Source: Chitinophagaceae bacterium
Lineage (GTDB): Bacteria > Bacteroidota > Bacteroidia > Chitinophagales > Chitinophagaceae
Reading direction: 5' to 3'
Length of the DNA stretch: 64,000 nucleotides
Assembly: GCA_947372105.1 (NCBI GenBank)
Contig: CANBSH010000001.1
Span: 1-64,000, forward strand
Within the stretch, counting starts at the first letter, position 1. Each line of letters begins with the position of its first letter. This document shows positions 1 through 7,791 of this stretch, one piece after another. Position numbers and translations under genes: made by a program. Under the pieces are notes generated by a model. The model had not been told where the DNA came from. It saw nothing but the letters and a program-made list of their open reading frames with translations, and made no database searches.

Positions 1-560
1 ATATATCCAAATCGCCTCTTATTTTAGGAATTGATCCAGGCACTCAAATATTAGGGTATGCCCTATTAAAAGGGGGACCGCATCCTGAATTAATTGAGAT
101 GGATGTTTTAAAACTTACGAAGGAAAAAGATATCTACGCTCGCTTGGAAATGATTCATGTGAAAATGGTAAATGTCATTCAACAACATCATCCTACTCAA
201 TTTGCTATTGAAGCTCCTTTTTTTGGAAAGAATATTCAAAGTATGCTTAAACTAGGAAGAGCGCAAGGCGTTGCCATTGCAGCGGCTATGCAGTTTAAAT
301 TGCCCGTCACCGAATATGCTCCCAAAAAAGTAAAACAATCCATTACAGGTAATGGAAACGCAGATAAAGAAATGGTATGGAAAATGCTGGAACGTACTTT
401 AAAACTTACAAAGCAACCCAAGTATTATGATGCTACCGATGCTTTAGCTGTTGCATTATGTCATTGGTATCAAATTAGTGGTCCTGTTTTACCTAGTGTG
501 AAAGGGCTCAAAGGCTGGGATGCATTTTTAGCCAAAAACCCCGATAGAATTAAAAAATAG
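1..560 (+). CDS. ruvC: Crossover junction endonuclease RuvC (5' end cut by window)
   Basis: RuvC resolves Holliday junctions with RuvAB during recombination. The reading frame is open from base 3, before the first ATG at 99, so the start codon lies just outside the window. The N-terminal motif GIDPGT (about visible residue 10) carries the first catalytic Asp of the RNase H-like fold. IEAPFFGKN (about residue 70) carries the catalytic Glu, and the C-terminal YDATDALAVALCH carries the last acidic pair. About 185 residues are visible, near full length. It is convergent with the HIT gene, with 48 bp between the stops and no clear terminator. Confidence 0.95.
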   Translation, partial: ISKSPLILGIDPGTQILGYALLKGGPHPELIEMDVLKLTKEKDIYARLEMIHVKMVNVIQQHHPTQFAIEAPFFGKNIQSMLKLGRAQGVAIAAAMQFKLPVTEYAPKKVKQSITGNGNADKEMVWKMLERTLKLTKQPKYYDATDALAVALCHWYQISGPVLPSVKGLKGWDAFLAKNPDRIKK

Positions 561-608
561 GATTTTCAAAAGAAGATTGCTTACAATTTAGTATCCACTT
601 CTTTATAA

Positions 609-1004
609 TTAGGCTTTTAGCTTGCTTACAATATCATTTTGAATGGCAATCATTTCTTCTGAAGTGAAGCTTAATTTAGGACCTGAAAATTCCATGTCTT
701 TCGCTTGATTGATCGGTATCAAATGCAAATGTGCATGCGGCACTTCTAATCCCACAGTGACCATCCCTACTCTATTACATTCAAAGCTTGCCTCTATTGC
801 TTTTGCAATGGGTTTGGCAAACAATAAAAGTTCGGCCAAGTATTCATCAGGCACATCAAATATTTTATCTATTTCCAATTTAGGAACAATAAGGGTATGC
901 CCTTTTTGCAACGGAAAAATATCTAAAAAAGCAAAAAACTTTTCAGACTCTGCAATTTTATAAGAAGGAATGGTTCCTTGAATAATTTTTGTAAATAAAG
1001 TCAT
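609..1004 (-). CDS. HIT family nucleotide-binding hydrolase
   Basis: Histidine-triad proteins hydrolyse nucleoside phosphoramidates or related nucleotide conjugates in the cytoplasm. The 131-aa product has the triad HAHLHL at residues 90-95, including the His nucleophile, and the upstream QKGHTLIVPK segment typical of HinT-like proteins. It has no signal peptide. It lies downstream of greA on the same strand but beyond greA's strong terminator, so it probably has its own promoter. A near-match TAACTTTA (one mismatch to TAnnTTTG) lies about 20 nt upstream. The family is certain; the substrate is not. Confidence 0.92.
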   Translation of the reverse strand: MTLFTKIIQGTIPSYKIAESEKFFAFLDIFPLQKGHTLIVPKLEIDKIFDVPDEYLAELLLFAKPIAKAIEASFECNRVGMVTVGLEVPHAHLHLIPINQAKDMEFSGPKLSFTSEEMIAIQNDIVSKLKA

Positions 1005-1041
1005 AAGGGTATTGCGTTAATGCATAATTAAAGTTACTAAA

Positions 1042-1076
1042 AAATAAAGCGGCTATCATGTTATGATAGCCGCCAC
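1042..1076 (-). terminator. Intrinsic terminator of greA
   Basis: A perfect 11-bp stem (1049-1059 with 1063-1073) and a 3-nt loop, read on the minus strand, is followed by a U-rich tract. It lies just after greA. Confidence 0.85.
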
Positions 1077-1088
1077 AAAAAATATTTC

Positions 1089-1139
1089 TTACTCCTAAAT
1101 AGAGATGCCACTCCTATTTAAGATACCGCTCCTATTTAA
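1089..1139. repeat. 18-bp tandem repeat across the greA stop codon
   Basis: Two 18-bp units (1104-1121 and 1122-1139) differ at two bases, and a degenerate partial third copy lies at 1089-1103. The TAA stop of greA is in the last unit, and the unit before it holds another TAA in the same frame. Confidence 0.8.
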
Positions 1140-1612
1140 ATTGTAATATTTTCAATTGTAAATTTCATAGTGCCATTGGGCGCTTGTACCTCCGCCACTT
1201 CGCCTACTCTCTTTCCAAGCAACCCTTTCCCAATGGGAGAGGAAGCAGATATCTTACCCGCTTTTAAATCGGCTTCTTTTTCCCCTACTAAATGATAAGT
1301 TACTGTTTTTTTAGTAGCATGATTCGTAATTGTGACTTTCGTTAAAATGGTCACTTTACTCGTATCGATGGTACTGGTATCTACAATTTTAGCATTAGAA
1401 ACAGCTACTTCTAATTGTTTAATTTTCGCTTCCAACATTCCTTGGGCTTCCTTCGCAGCATCATATTCAGCATTTTCCTTTAAATCTCCTTTCTCACGCG
1501 CCTCCCCAATGGCTCTAGAAGCCGCTGGACGATCCACCGATTTCATGCGCTGTAATTCCTCACGCATTTTATCAAATGTCTCCTGCGTTACATACATGTT
1601 AATTTCACTCAT
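1136..1612 (-). CDS. greA: Transcription elongation factor GreA
   Basis: GreA enters the RNA polymerase secondary channel and stimulates cleavage of backtracked RNA. The ATG at 1612 gives the usual 158 aa, beginning MSEINMYVTQETFDKM; a longer frame would need a TTG inside the leader. The N-terminal coiled coil carries the acidic tip motif GDLKENAEYDAAKEAQ (about residues 42-57) with the catalytic Asp/Glu. The C-terminal FKBP-like domain contains SPIGKGLLGKRVGEVAEV. An exact -7 element lies 60 nt upstream, and a terminator-like hairpin lies between it and the gene. Confidence 0.96.
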   Translation of the reverse strand: MSEINMYVTQETFDKMREELQRMKSVDRPAASRAIGEAREKGDLKENAEYDAAKEAQGMLEAKIKQLEVAVSNAKIVDTSTIDTSKVTILTKVTITNHATKKTVTYHLVGEKEADLKAGKISASSPIGKGLLGKRVGEVAEVQAPNGTMKFTIENITI

Positions 1613-1629
1613 GATCTTCCATTTGGTTA

Positions 1630-1666
1630 TAAAAAAAATACAACGCCACAAAAATTGCAGCGTTGC
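1630..1666 (-). terminator. Terminator-like hairpin in the greA leader
   Basis: On the minus strand, arms at 1660-1665 and 1641-1646 form a 6-bp stem (7 with a G-U pair), followed by a tract with eight U. It lies downstream of both the dehydrogenase stop and the greA -7 element. It can therefore end dehydrogenase transcripts, attenuate greA, or both. Confidence 0.65.
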
Positions 1667-1672
1667 ACCTTA

Positions 1673-1680
1673 CAAAGATA
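1673..1680 (-). promoter_or_regulatory. Putative greA promoter -7 element
   Basis: TATCTTTG on the minus strand is an exact match to the Bacteroidota TAnnTTTG. It lies between the dehydrogenase stop and greA. Confidence 0.5.
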
Positions 1681-1691
1681 TTAAATTAGGG

Positions 1692-2636
1692 TCAAATTAT
1701 GGCCAATTTTTCTAATACCACTTTAGCCATTTTAAGGTAGGCCTCCTGACTATACCCCGCAATATGTGGGGTTAGAATAAATTGAGGGAACTTATATAAT
1801 TCATTCATAAGTGATTGCTCCTCAGTAGTATAAGATTGGATAGCTTCATTTTCAAGCACATCCAAACCCACCCCCTTCACCCATTGATTTTGGAGGGCAT
1901 GTAAGACCGAAAAAGTATCTGTAACCGCCCCTCTACAAGTGCTCAAAAAGTAGGGTTTTTTAAGGCAGGCTTTGAAAAAATCATCATTCACATAATGTCG
2001 AGTCAAAGAAGTTAAAGGCAGATGAACACTTATAACATCTGATTGTTCTTGCACTTCTTGCAAGCTAGCTGGCTTCATTTGACCAAAGTCATTTTTAAAG
2101 GAGGAAACATCTTTATAAATATCATGTGCTAAAATTTGTACATCAAACCCTTGCAACATTTTAGCAAAAGCAGTGCCTGTATTTCCAAAGCCTATAATAC
2201 CCACGGTCTTCCCTGTTAACTCGTCTGCTCTATTACTGGAGCGCAACCAGTGTCCTTCTTTTATTTCTTCATAGGAACTATTTATACGATTCATTAAGCT
2301 CAATAACAAACCTAAGGTGTGCTCTCCTACTGTCGTTCTATTTCCTTCGGGACTACTTACACATTGTATCCCCTTTTTTTCGGCACACGCTACATCAATT
2401 AATTCCATACCACTTCCCAATCTACCAATCCATTTTAATTGATTCGCATGCTCAAGCAATGTGGCATCAATTTTTAATCTTGTTGTGACAATGAGGCCCA
2501 CAACATCTCCTACTATTGCATGGAGTGCTTCATACGTAATCTCAGGCTCATACAAACATTGATACCCTTTTTGCTGGAGTGTTTCCAATAAAAAGGAATG
2601 AACCGGTGCTGTAATAATTATTTTACCTGACATCAT
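1692..2636 (-). CDS. D-2-hydroxyacid dehydrogenase (NAD-dependent)
   Basis: This enzyme of the SerA/hydroxypyruvate reductase family interconverts 2-hydroxy and 2-oxo acids using NAD(H). The 314-aa protein has the Rossmann motif GFGNTG at 149-154. The catalytic triad is visible as Arg235 (STCRG), Glu264 (LENE) and His291 (TPHIAG). It lacks the C-terminal ACT domain of long SerA proteins, so it may be a short phosphoglycerate dehydrogenase or a general 2-ketoacid reductase. Its start overlaps the ksgA end by 14 bp, so the two are probably cotranscribed and translationally coupled. Confidence 0.88.
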   Translation of the reverse strand: MMSGKIIITAPVHSFLLETLQQKGYQCLYEPEITYEALHAIVGDVVGLIVTTRLKIDATLLEHANQLKWIGRLGSGMELIDVACAEKKGIQCVSSPEGNRTTVGEHTLGLLLSLMNRINSSYEEIKEGHWLRSSNRADELTGKTVGIIGFGNTGTAFAKMLQGFDVQILAHDIYKDVSSFKNDFGQMKPASLQEVQEQSDVISVHLPLTSLTRHYVNDDFFKACLKKPYFLSTCRGAVTDTFSVLHALQNQWVKGVGLDVLENEAIQSYTTEEQSLMNELYKFPQFILTPHIAGYSQEAYLKMAKVVLEKLAII

Positions 2637-3399
2637 TTAAATCATTATGCATTTTAAAAGTCAAAGCCGCATAGTCCTCATAGGTAAGGTTTTCAGCTCT
2701 TTTTGTAAAGATAGGATCTTCTAATTGTGCCGGAGTAAAAAAAGGCTTTAATGGATTACGTAACATTTTTCTTCTTTGTCCAAAAGCCATTTTTACAATA
2801 TGATAAAAGCTCTTTTCGGATGCTAACACAGGAAAAATATCTTTTCTCTTTAATAAAATAACACCACTCATTACTTTAGGCGGCGGCGTGAAAGATTCAG
2901 GTGGCACATCAAATAAATAAGTCACATCATAAAATGCCTGCGTCAAAACACTTAAAATTCCGTACGCTTTGGAATGTGGTTTTGCAACAATTCTTTCGGC
3001 CACTTCCTTTTGAAACATACCCATCATCATGGGTACTTGTTGTTTCCACTCTAAAATTTTGAAAACTATTTGGGTTGAAATATTATAAGGAAAATTACCC
3101 GCCACCACAAATTCACCTTCAAAAGGAATATCCATATGTAAAAAATCGGCATTGATTATTTTACCCATTAACGCAGGATAAGTATGTTGTAAAAAGTTCA
3201 CTTTTTCGGTATCCAGCTCGATCGCCTTAAATGATTCAATGGGCAAATCCATGATAAATTGCGTCAAGGCACCTCCTCCAGGACCCACTTCTAAAAGTTG
3301 CTGTATAGGCTGCTCCTGCAATACTTGTTGCATTTTGATACATACCAGGTCATCCTTTAAAAAGTGCTGGCCCAGTGATTTTTTTAGCGTGTATTGCAT
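2623..3399 (-). CDS. rsmA: 16S rRNA dimethyladenosine transferase (RsmA/KsgA)
   Basis: It dimethylates the two adjacent adenines of the 3'-terminal hairpin of 16S rRNA, using S-adenosylmethionine, late in 30S assembly. The 258-aa protein begins with the family motif KSLGQHFLKDD (7-17). The SAM-binding LEVGPGGGALT lies at 36-46 and the target-base motif NFPY at 102-105. It is divergent from pdxA, 50 bp away. An exact -7 element ends only 4 nt before the ATG, suggesting a leaderless mRNA. The dehydrogenase gene follows with overlap. Confidence 0.97.
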   Translation of the reverse strand: MQYTLKKSLGQHFLKDDLVCIKMQQVLQEQPIQQLLEVGPGGGALTQFIMDLPIESFKAIELDTEKVNFLQHTYPALMGKIINADFLHMDIPFEGEFVVAGNFPYNISTQIVFKILEWKQQVPMMMGMFQKEVAERIVAKPHSKAYGILSVLTQAFYDVTYLFDVPPESFTPPPKVMSGVILLKRKDIFPVLASEKSFYHIVKMAFGQRRKMLRNPLKPFFTPAQLEDPIFTKRAENLTYEDYAALTFKMHNDLNDVR

Positions 3400-3403
3400 G
3401 TAG

Positions 3404-3411
3404 CAAAGTTA
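3404..3411 (-). promoter_or_regulatory. Putative ksgA promoter -7 element, leaderless spacing
   Basis: TAACTTTG on the minus strand matches TAnnTTTG exactly and ends 4 nt before the ksgA ATG. Confidence 0.55.
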
Positions 3412-3449
3412 GGTTTTTGTGCGTACTTTTACAGCCTAATCAATTGGAT

Positions 3450-4541
3450 ATGAGCCCGGACATCAGAAAACCTATTATTGGCATCACTTGTGGAGATTTA
3501 AATGGGATAGGTATAGAAATTATCATCAAATCCTTATCCGATAGTAGGATATTGGAATTTATGATCCCTGTCATTTTTGCCAACAATAAGAGTCTTAATT
3601 TTTACCGCAAAGGTTTACCAGAATATGGTTTGAATTTTGCATCCATATCTGATTTAAGTAAAGTAAATCCAAAGCAAGTAAATGTTTTGAATTGTTGGGA
3701 GGAAGAAGTGGCCATCACGCCAGGAGAGTCCAATGAATTGGGAGGGAAATATGCATTAATATCTTTAGAAAAAGCGACAGAGGCTTTAAAAAATAAACAA
3801 ATTGATGGTATTGTTACTGCGCCCATTCATAAAAAAAATATTCAATCACCTAGTTTTCAATTTAGTGGCCATACCCCTTATTTTCAGCACGCCTTTGGAA
3901 ACGTTGAAAATTTGATGTTACTCGTTGCTGAAAATTTAAGAATGGCATTAGTCACCGAACATGTTACTTTACAAGAAGTACATAAATTCATTACTGCCGA
4001 TAAGATTAAGCAAAAATTGCAAATTTTAAATACTAGTCTTCAAAAGGATTTTGGAATAGATAAGCCTCGCATTGCAGTTTTAGCCTTGAACCCACATGCA
4101 GGAGACGACGGATTAATTGGTAAAGAAGAAATTGAAATTATTAAACCAGCTATCAAGGAAGCAAAAAATAATATGTTGGTTTTTGGCCCTTATTCAGCGG
4201 ATGCATTCTTTGCTAGAGGTCAACATGAAAAATTTGATGGTGTTTTAGCCATGTATCACGATCAAGGTTTAATTCCATTCAAATCTTTGGCTTTTGGAGA
4301 AGGTGTGAATTACACTGCAGGATTACCTATTGTAAGAACCAGTCCCGACCACGGAACGGCTTTTGATATTGCAGGAAAAGGAAAGGCAGATGCAAGTTCC
4401 TTTACTGCTGCATTATTTGAATGTGTTCGTATTTTATATGCCCGTCAAGGATTTCATGAAATGCGATTGAACCCATTGAAAAAGATTAGTGCAAGAATGT
4501 TTGCAAATGCGGTAGATGAAAGATTATCCGAAAATGAATAA
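3450..4541 (+). CDS. pdxA: 4-hydroxythreonine-4-phosphate dehydrogenase PdxA
   Basis: PdxA oxidises 4-phosphohydroxy-L-threonine in the DXP-dependent vitamin B6 pathway and binds a divalent metal. I chose the ATG at 3450 (MSPDIRKPIIGITCGD), giving 363 aa; the earlier ATG at 3375 lies inside ksgA. Visible family motifs are GDLNGIG near residue 15, APIHKK (His127), FSGHTPYF (His141), ALNPHAGDDG, MYHDQGLIPFK and the C-terminal RTSPDHGTAFDIAGK. In E. coli pdxA and ksgA form one operon. Here the adjacency is kept but the genes are divergent. The 3' end nearly touches the convergent gene at 4548. Confidence 0.95.
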   Translation: MSPDIRKPIIGITCGDLNGIGIEIIIKSLSDSRILEFMIPVIFANNKSLNFYRKGLPEYGLNFASISDLSKVNPKQVNVLNCWEEEVAITPGESNELGGKYALISLEKATEALKNKQIDGIVTAPIHKKNIQSPSFQFSGHTPYFQHAFGNVENLMLLVAENLRMALVTEHVTLQEVHKFITADKIKQKLQILNTSLQKDFGIDKPRIAVLALNPHAGDDGLIGKEEIEIIKPAIKEAKNNMLVFGPYSADAFFARGQHEKFDGVLAMYHDQGLIPFKSLAFGEGVNYTAGLPIVRTSPDHGTAFDIAGKGKADASSFTAALFECVRILYARQGFHEMRLNPLKKISARMFANAVDERLSENE

Positions 4542-4547
4542 TGATAC

Positions 4548-5186
4548 TTAGTCAATTAAACAAGCTTTCACAATCTCATTTAAGATAGGCCTACCCCAAT
4601 GCGGGTAAATGGTAAATTCATTTTTTTGTCGATCAAAAATATTTTTTGCAGTAGCCGCTAATTCAGCAGCTTTCTGGCAACCTCCACCTAACAACATTGG
4701 CATCTTATATTGCAAGCTGGCTTTTAAAGTAAACGCTCTAGGATTATTTTTATTTAATTGAATGGCTTGCTCCAAAGGATTTTTTATTTTCTTTTCATAG
4801 CTCATCCATCTTAAAGTAGGATTGATGGACATCTTTGCAGTATAGGCTAAACTCAGTGCACACAATACTTCATCACTATTATGCAATTGTTGCGCTTTCA
4901 ATATCCAAGCAATCGCTTCGTCTGCAATTACATCCGGATGATCTAACATTTTTTTCATGCTCAATCGTGATTTCACAAGTGAAATATAATAGGGAGGCAA
5001 CCACTCTTTGGGATAATTTAGATGCAACTCCTCCATTTTAGCAATCGCTAAAAGATATTGATCCTTAGTTTGACACTGATCAAAAAACAAAACCGCCCCT
5101 TCCATATTTTTTTGAAAAGAACCCACTTGGGTATTACCTATTTGGGTAATGAACAACAAAAAAAAGAGAATTAATTTTGGAGACAT
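4548..5186 (-). CDS. Secreted helical-repeat (TPR-like) protein
   Basis: The 212-aa protein starts with a hydrophobic signal peptide (about 1-19, LILFFLLFITQIGNTQ). The rest is helical with TPR-like spacing: a residue stretch near 33-50, LKAQQLHNSDEVLCALSLAY around 90-110, and LEQAIQLNKNNPRAFTLKA near 137-155. A late GGGCQKAAELAATAKNIF helix follows. It is the last gene of the ABC ATPase, permease and LolA-like series, 41 bp after the LolA-like stop. No enzymatic motif is visible. It probably acts as a periplasmic scaffold, but the function is unknown to me. Confidence 0.65.
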   Translation of the reverse strand: MSPKLILFFLLFITQIGNTQVGSFQKNMEGAVLFFDQCQTKDQYLLAIAKMEELHLNYPKEWLPPYYISLVKSRLSMKKMLDHPDVIADEAIAWILKAQQLHNSDEVLCALSLAYTAKMSINPTLRWMSYEKKIKNPLEQAIQLNKNNPRAFTLKASLQYKMPMLLGGGCQKAAELAATAKNIFDRQKNEFTIYPHWGRPILNEIVKACLID

Positions 5187-5202
5187 GCCACAATTTAAAA
5201 CA

Positions 5203-5252
5203 TATTACTTAAAAATAGAAGCTGGTATTACTTAAAAATAGAAGCTGGTATT
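5203..5252. repeat. 23-bp tandem duplication at the end of the LolA-like gene
   Basis: Identical 23-bp units lie at 5203-5225 and 5226-5248, plus 4 bases of a third. The unit holds the last codons and the TAA stop of the gene ending at 5228. The extra copy is therefore 3' untranslated and carries a second stop. Confidence 0.9.
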
Positions 5253-5941
5253 CCTTTATTAATAGTATACTTGGAATAAGTGATTTCGATAGTTCCTTTT
5301 TTATTTTTAAGTGCTTTTTGTTTAGCTGCGGGGTCTTCGTCTCCAAATTCTAATGTAATGCCATTGGGTAATTTGTAATCCTTGGTATTAAAGCTGAAAA
5401 TAATTTTACTAGCGAGACCTTGATGGGCATATTCACCATATTGCATCGTAATTTCATAACTACCGTTTTCCTTAGTAGTAGTAGCAGTCTTATACACTAA
5501 TGCTTCTTGAGGATCAATCCATAAAGTAGAAATCACCCAGTCCAAATTGTCGTCGGTAGGGATTAATTTAATCACAGTCAAGTTTTTACCATTGAGCTGC
5601 TGAGTGCCGGCAGGAATGGTAGTGTATTGTTTGGTATTTAATAAACTATTTATCGTAAGAGACACTCCTCCCCTAGGTAACAAGGATATCCCCCCGTCTT
5701 TTTTTACTTTTAATAAATTAGGTTTCTTAAAATACACTTTTACTTTTCCAAGAGAAGCTTTAATAAAAGATACATCGGTTTTCATTACGCCTTCTGCTAC
5801 ATAATCATTCACTAGCCCCAATTTTTGACTCACTTTTTCAATCAAAGGGTCGTTTTGAGCCATTGCATTTAAAGAAATCAATACACTGCACATCAATAGT
5901 GTGCAGTATCCTATAATATGTTTATATTTTTTCATTCGCAT
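5228..5941 (-). CDS. LolA-like outer-membrane lipoprotein carrier protein
   Basis: The 237-aa precursor has a signal peptide (to about residue 28, LISLNAMAQ). It is followed by a beta-rich domain resembling LolA-type carriers: NDYVAEGVMKTDV, LGKVKVYFKKPNLLKVKKDG, and DWVISTLWIDPQEALVYKT. It may shuttle lipoprotein or lipid across the periplasm. It starts 1 bp after the ABC permease stop, so it is in the same operon. The start may be ATG 5941 or the in-frame ATG at 5935. Sequence similarity within this fold is weak, so LolA is a fold-level call rather than proof of lipoprotein transport. Confidence 0.7.
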   Translation of the reverse strand: MRMKKYKHIIGYCTLLMCSVLISLNAMAQNDPLIEKVSQKLGLVNDYVAEGVMKTDVSFIKASLGKVKVYFKKPNLLKVKKDGGISLLPRGGVSLTINSLLNTKQYTTIPAGTQQLNGKNLTVIKLIPTDDNLDWVISTLWIDPQEALVYKTATTTKENGSYEITMQYGEYAHQGLASKIIFSFNTKDYKLPNGITLEFGDEDPAAKQKALKNKKGTIEITYSKYTINKGIPASIFK

Positions 5942-5942
5942 C

Positions 5943-6818
5943 TTAACTGAGTATATCTTTTTTCTTTATAATAATCACAGAAGCCGTTACAAATAAAATA
6001 ATGTGCATCGTGAGCACCCAAAGCGAAGTCTTAATTTTAGGTATGTTTAAAATACTTCCTTTAATGGCTTCATTATTTAAATTCACTTTAATATCAAAAA
6101 ATTCTTTCCAATTATTCATATGGGTAGTAAACAAATAAGGTTTCACCAGGTTGAATAATGGAATGTTTAAAGTACTTAATATGGTAAAAAAAACAATAGC
6201 ACTCATGGTTCCTACAATAGGCCCAATTGAATTGTTAGACATGCTTGACATTAAAAATCCAAGGCTGGTAACGGTTAGCAAAGAAAAACTTGCAAAAACA
6301 AAAGCTCCCACATATCTCCAAAGCACATCCGATTGCTCTATCAACACTACATAATTAGACTTCATTAAAAACAAATCGTCTGTTCCAAAAATCCACATAC
6401 TTACAAATAGCGCCAGAAAGGCCAACCATATTAAAAGCAAAATGGTGTAAATACTAGCTGCAATAAATTTAGCCAATACCCAATGGGTTCTGCTATAAGG
6501 AGTAGTAAACAACAAACGAAGCGTGCCTAAATTAGCTTCCCCCGAAATCATATCTGCCGCAATCAACGCTACTAGCAAAGGAACATGCACTAGCAATAAT
6601 TGTAATAAGATATAACAAATCAAATAACCATTTAACACTTTGCCATCTACCGTTAAAGTATCATTGATATCTTTCATTAAAAAACCCGCATAGGCATCTC
6701 CATCAATTTTTAAACCCAATTGTATCACAACTATTAATGCAGCTATAGCTCCAAAAGCAATATAGGTTCTAGGGCGTCTAAATATTTTATATAATTCTAT
6801 TTGTATGAGCGACCACAT
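5943..6818 (-). CDS. ABC-2 type transporter permease
   Basis: The 291-aa membrane protein has about six hydrophobic segments (near 18-36, 65-90, 110-140, 170-195, 200-220 and 262-285). This is the usual topology of single-subunit ABC-2 permeases such as NatB/CcmB-like exporters. The N-terminus MWSLIQIELYKIFRRPRTYI, with an amphipathic helix before TM1, is characteristic. It lies 2 bp after the ATPase gene and 1 bp before the LolA-like gene, so the ATPase is its certain partner. The substrate is not apparent. Confidence 0.85.
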   Translation of the reverse strand: MWSLIQIELYKIFRRPRTYIAFGAIAALIVVIQLGLKIDGDAYAGFLMKDINDTLTVDGKVLNGYLICYILLQLLLVHVPLLVALIAADMISGEANLGTLRLLFTTPYSRTHWVLAKFIAASIYTILLLIWLAFLALFVSMWIFGTDDLFLMKSNYVVLIEQSDVLWRYVGAFVFASFSLLTVTSLGFLMSSMSNNSIGPIVGTMSAIVFFTILSTLNIPLFNLVKPYLFTTHMNNWKEFFDIKVNLNNEAIKGSILNIPKIKTSLWVLTMHIILFVTASVIIIKKKDILS

Positions 6819-6820
6819 AA

Positions 6821-7726
6821 TTAAGCGTTTGAAGTAATTTGTAAAAAATAATCTTCTAAAGAATTCTTGGCTTCAATTCCTATGACGGATATGCCTGCTT
6901 TAACAAGGGTGTCATTTAATAATGGAATAGCCTGTGTAGGTAATTTCAAAAAGACACCTTCTTTTCGGGGTAAAATATATGGACTAAAACTACTTGACAA
7001 AATAGTAGCTAATGCTTGCTCATCATTTAACGTTTTTATTTGTACCACTCTTTTTTCGGGATCTAATAATTCCTTCGTCAACCCCTCCACCATTTTTTTG
7101 CCTTGATGTATAATTAATATTTGATTGGCCACTTGCTCTATCTCGGAAAGTAAATGAGAGGAAACAAAAACGGTCTTCCCTTCTTCTTTAGCTAAATGTT
7201 GTATCAAGGCTCTAATATCTGCAATGCCTTGTGGATCTAATCCATTGGTAGGTTCGTCTAAGATAATTAAGCTGGGATTATGCACTAGTGCAATCGCTAT
7301 TCCTAAACGCTGTTTCATTCCCAATGAAAAACTTTGCACTTTATCATGGGCACGGTGGGCCAATCCCACTTGCTCCAAAGTTTTAGTAATATTGCTTGCA
7401 GCTACTTTTTGTTTTCTTACTTTGGCAAATAATTGCAAATGTTCGGTCGCACTTAAATAAGGATATAAATCGGGCCTCTCAATAATCGCACCCACTTGTT
7501 CTAAAATAACAGCTCTGTTTTTTAGTATGGACTTTCCAAATAACTCAATATTTCCACTACTAGGATGGATAAGGGATAAAAGCATACGAATGGTGGTACT
7601 CTTTCCTGATCCATTTTGTCCCAAAAAACCAAATACTTGACCAGCCTGCACTTCAAAGCTTACATCATCTACCGCTTTGAGAGCGCCAAAATGCTTGCTA
7701 ATATTATCTACTTTAATGACTGCCAT
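6821..7726 (-). CDS. ABC transporter ATP-binding protein
   Basis: The 301-aa cytoplasmic ATPase powers the adjacent ABC-2 permease. Walker A GQNGSGKST is at about 37-45, and the signature reads SFSLGMKQRLGIA, a common variant in CcmA/NatA-type proteins. Walker B LIILDEPTNGLDP is followed by the H-loop SSHLLSE. A C-terminal extension of about 80 residues is typical of this class. The gene begins 12 nt after the U-tract of the atpA terminator and leads a four-gene operon with the permease, the LolA-like gene and the TPR-like gene. Confidence 0.9.
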   Translation of the reverse strand: MAVIKVDNISKHFGALKAVDDVSFEVQAGQVFGFLGQNGSGKSTTIRMLLSLIHPSSGNIELFGKSILKNRAVILEQVGAIIERPDLYPYLSATEHLQLFAKVRKQKVAASNITKTLEQVGLAHRAHDKVQSFSLGMKQRLGIAIALVHNPSLIILDEPTNGLDPQGIADIRALIQHLAKEEGKTVFVSSHLLSEIEQVANQILIIHQGKKMVEGLTKELLDPEKRVVQIKTLNDEQALATILSSSFSPYILPRKEGVFLKLPTQAIPLLNDTLVKAGISVIGIEAKNSLEDYFLQITSNA

Positions 7727-7737
7727 ACCCTTATAAC

Positions 7738-7768
7738 AAAAAACCCCAAACTTAGTTCGGGGTTTTTA
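7738..7768 (-). terminator. Intrinsic terminator of the atp operon
   Basis: On the minus strand, a 9-bp A5C4/G4U5 stem (arms about 7759-7767 and 7739-7747) is followed by a run of U. It lies 24 bp after the atpA stop. Confidence 0.85.
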
Positions 7769-7791
7769 TATCAATTTAATATTAACTAATA

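Noticed and set aside
3375..3449. Upstream ATG start for pdxA
   Set aside because: It would add 25 residues encoded inside ksgA. ATG 3450 fits the family N-terminus.
5885..5907. 8-bp hairpin within the signal-peptide codons of the LolA-like gene
   Set aside because: It is short, isolated and inside coding sequence. There is nothing to show that it is more than chance.
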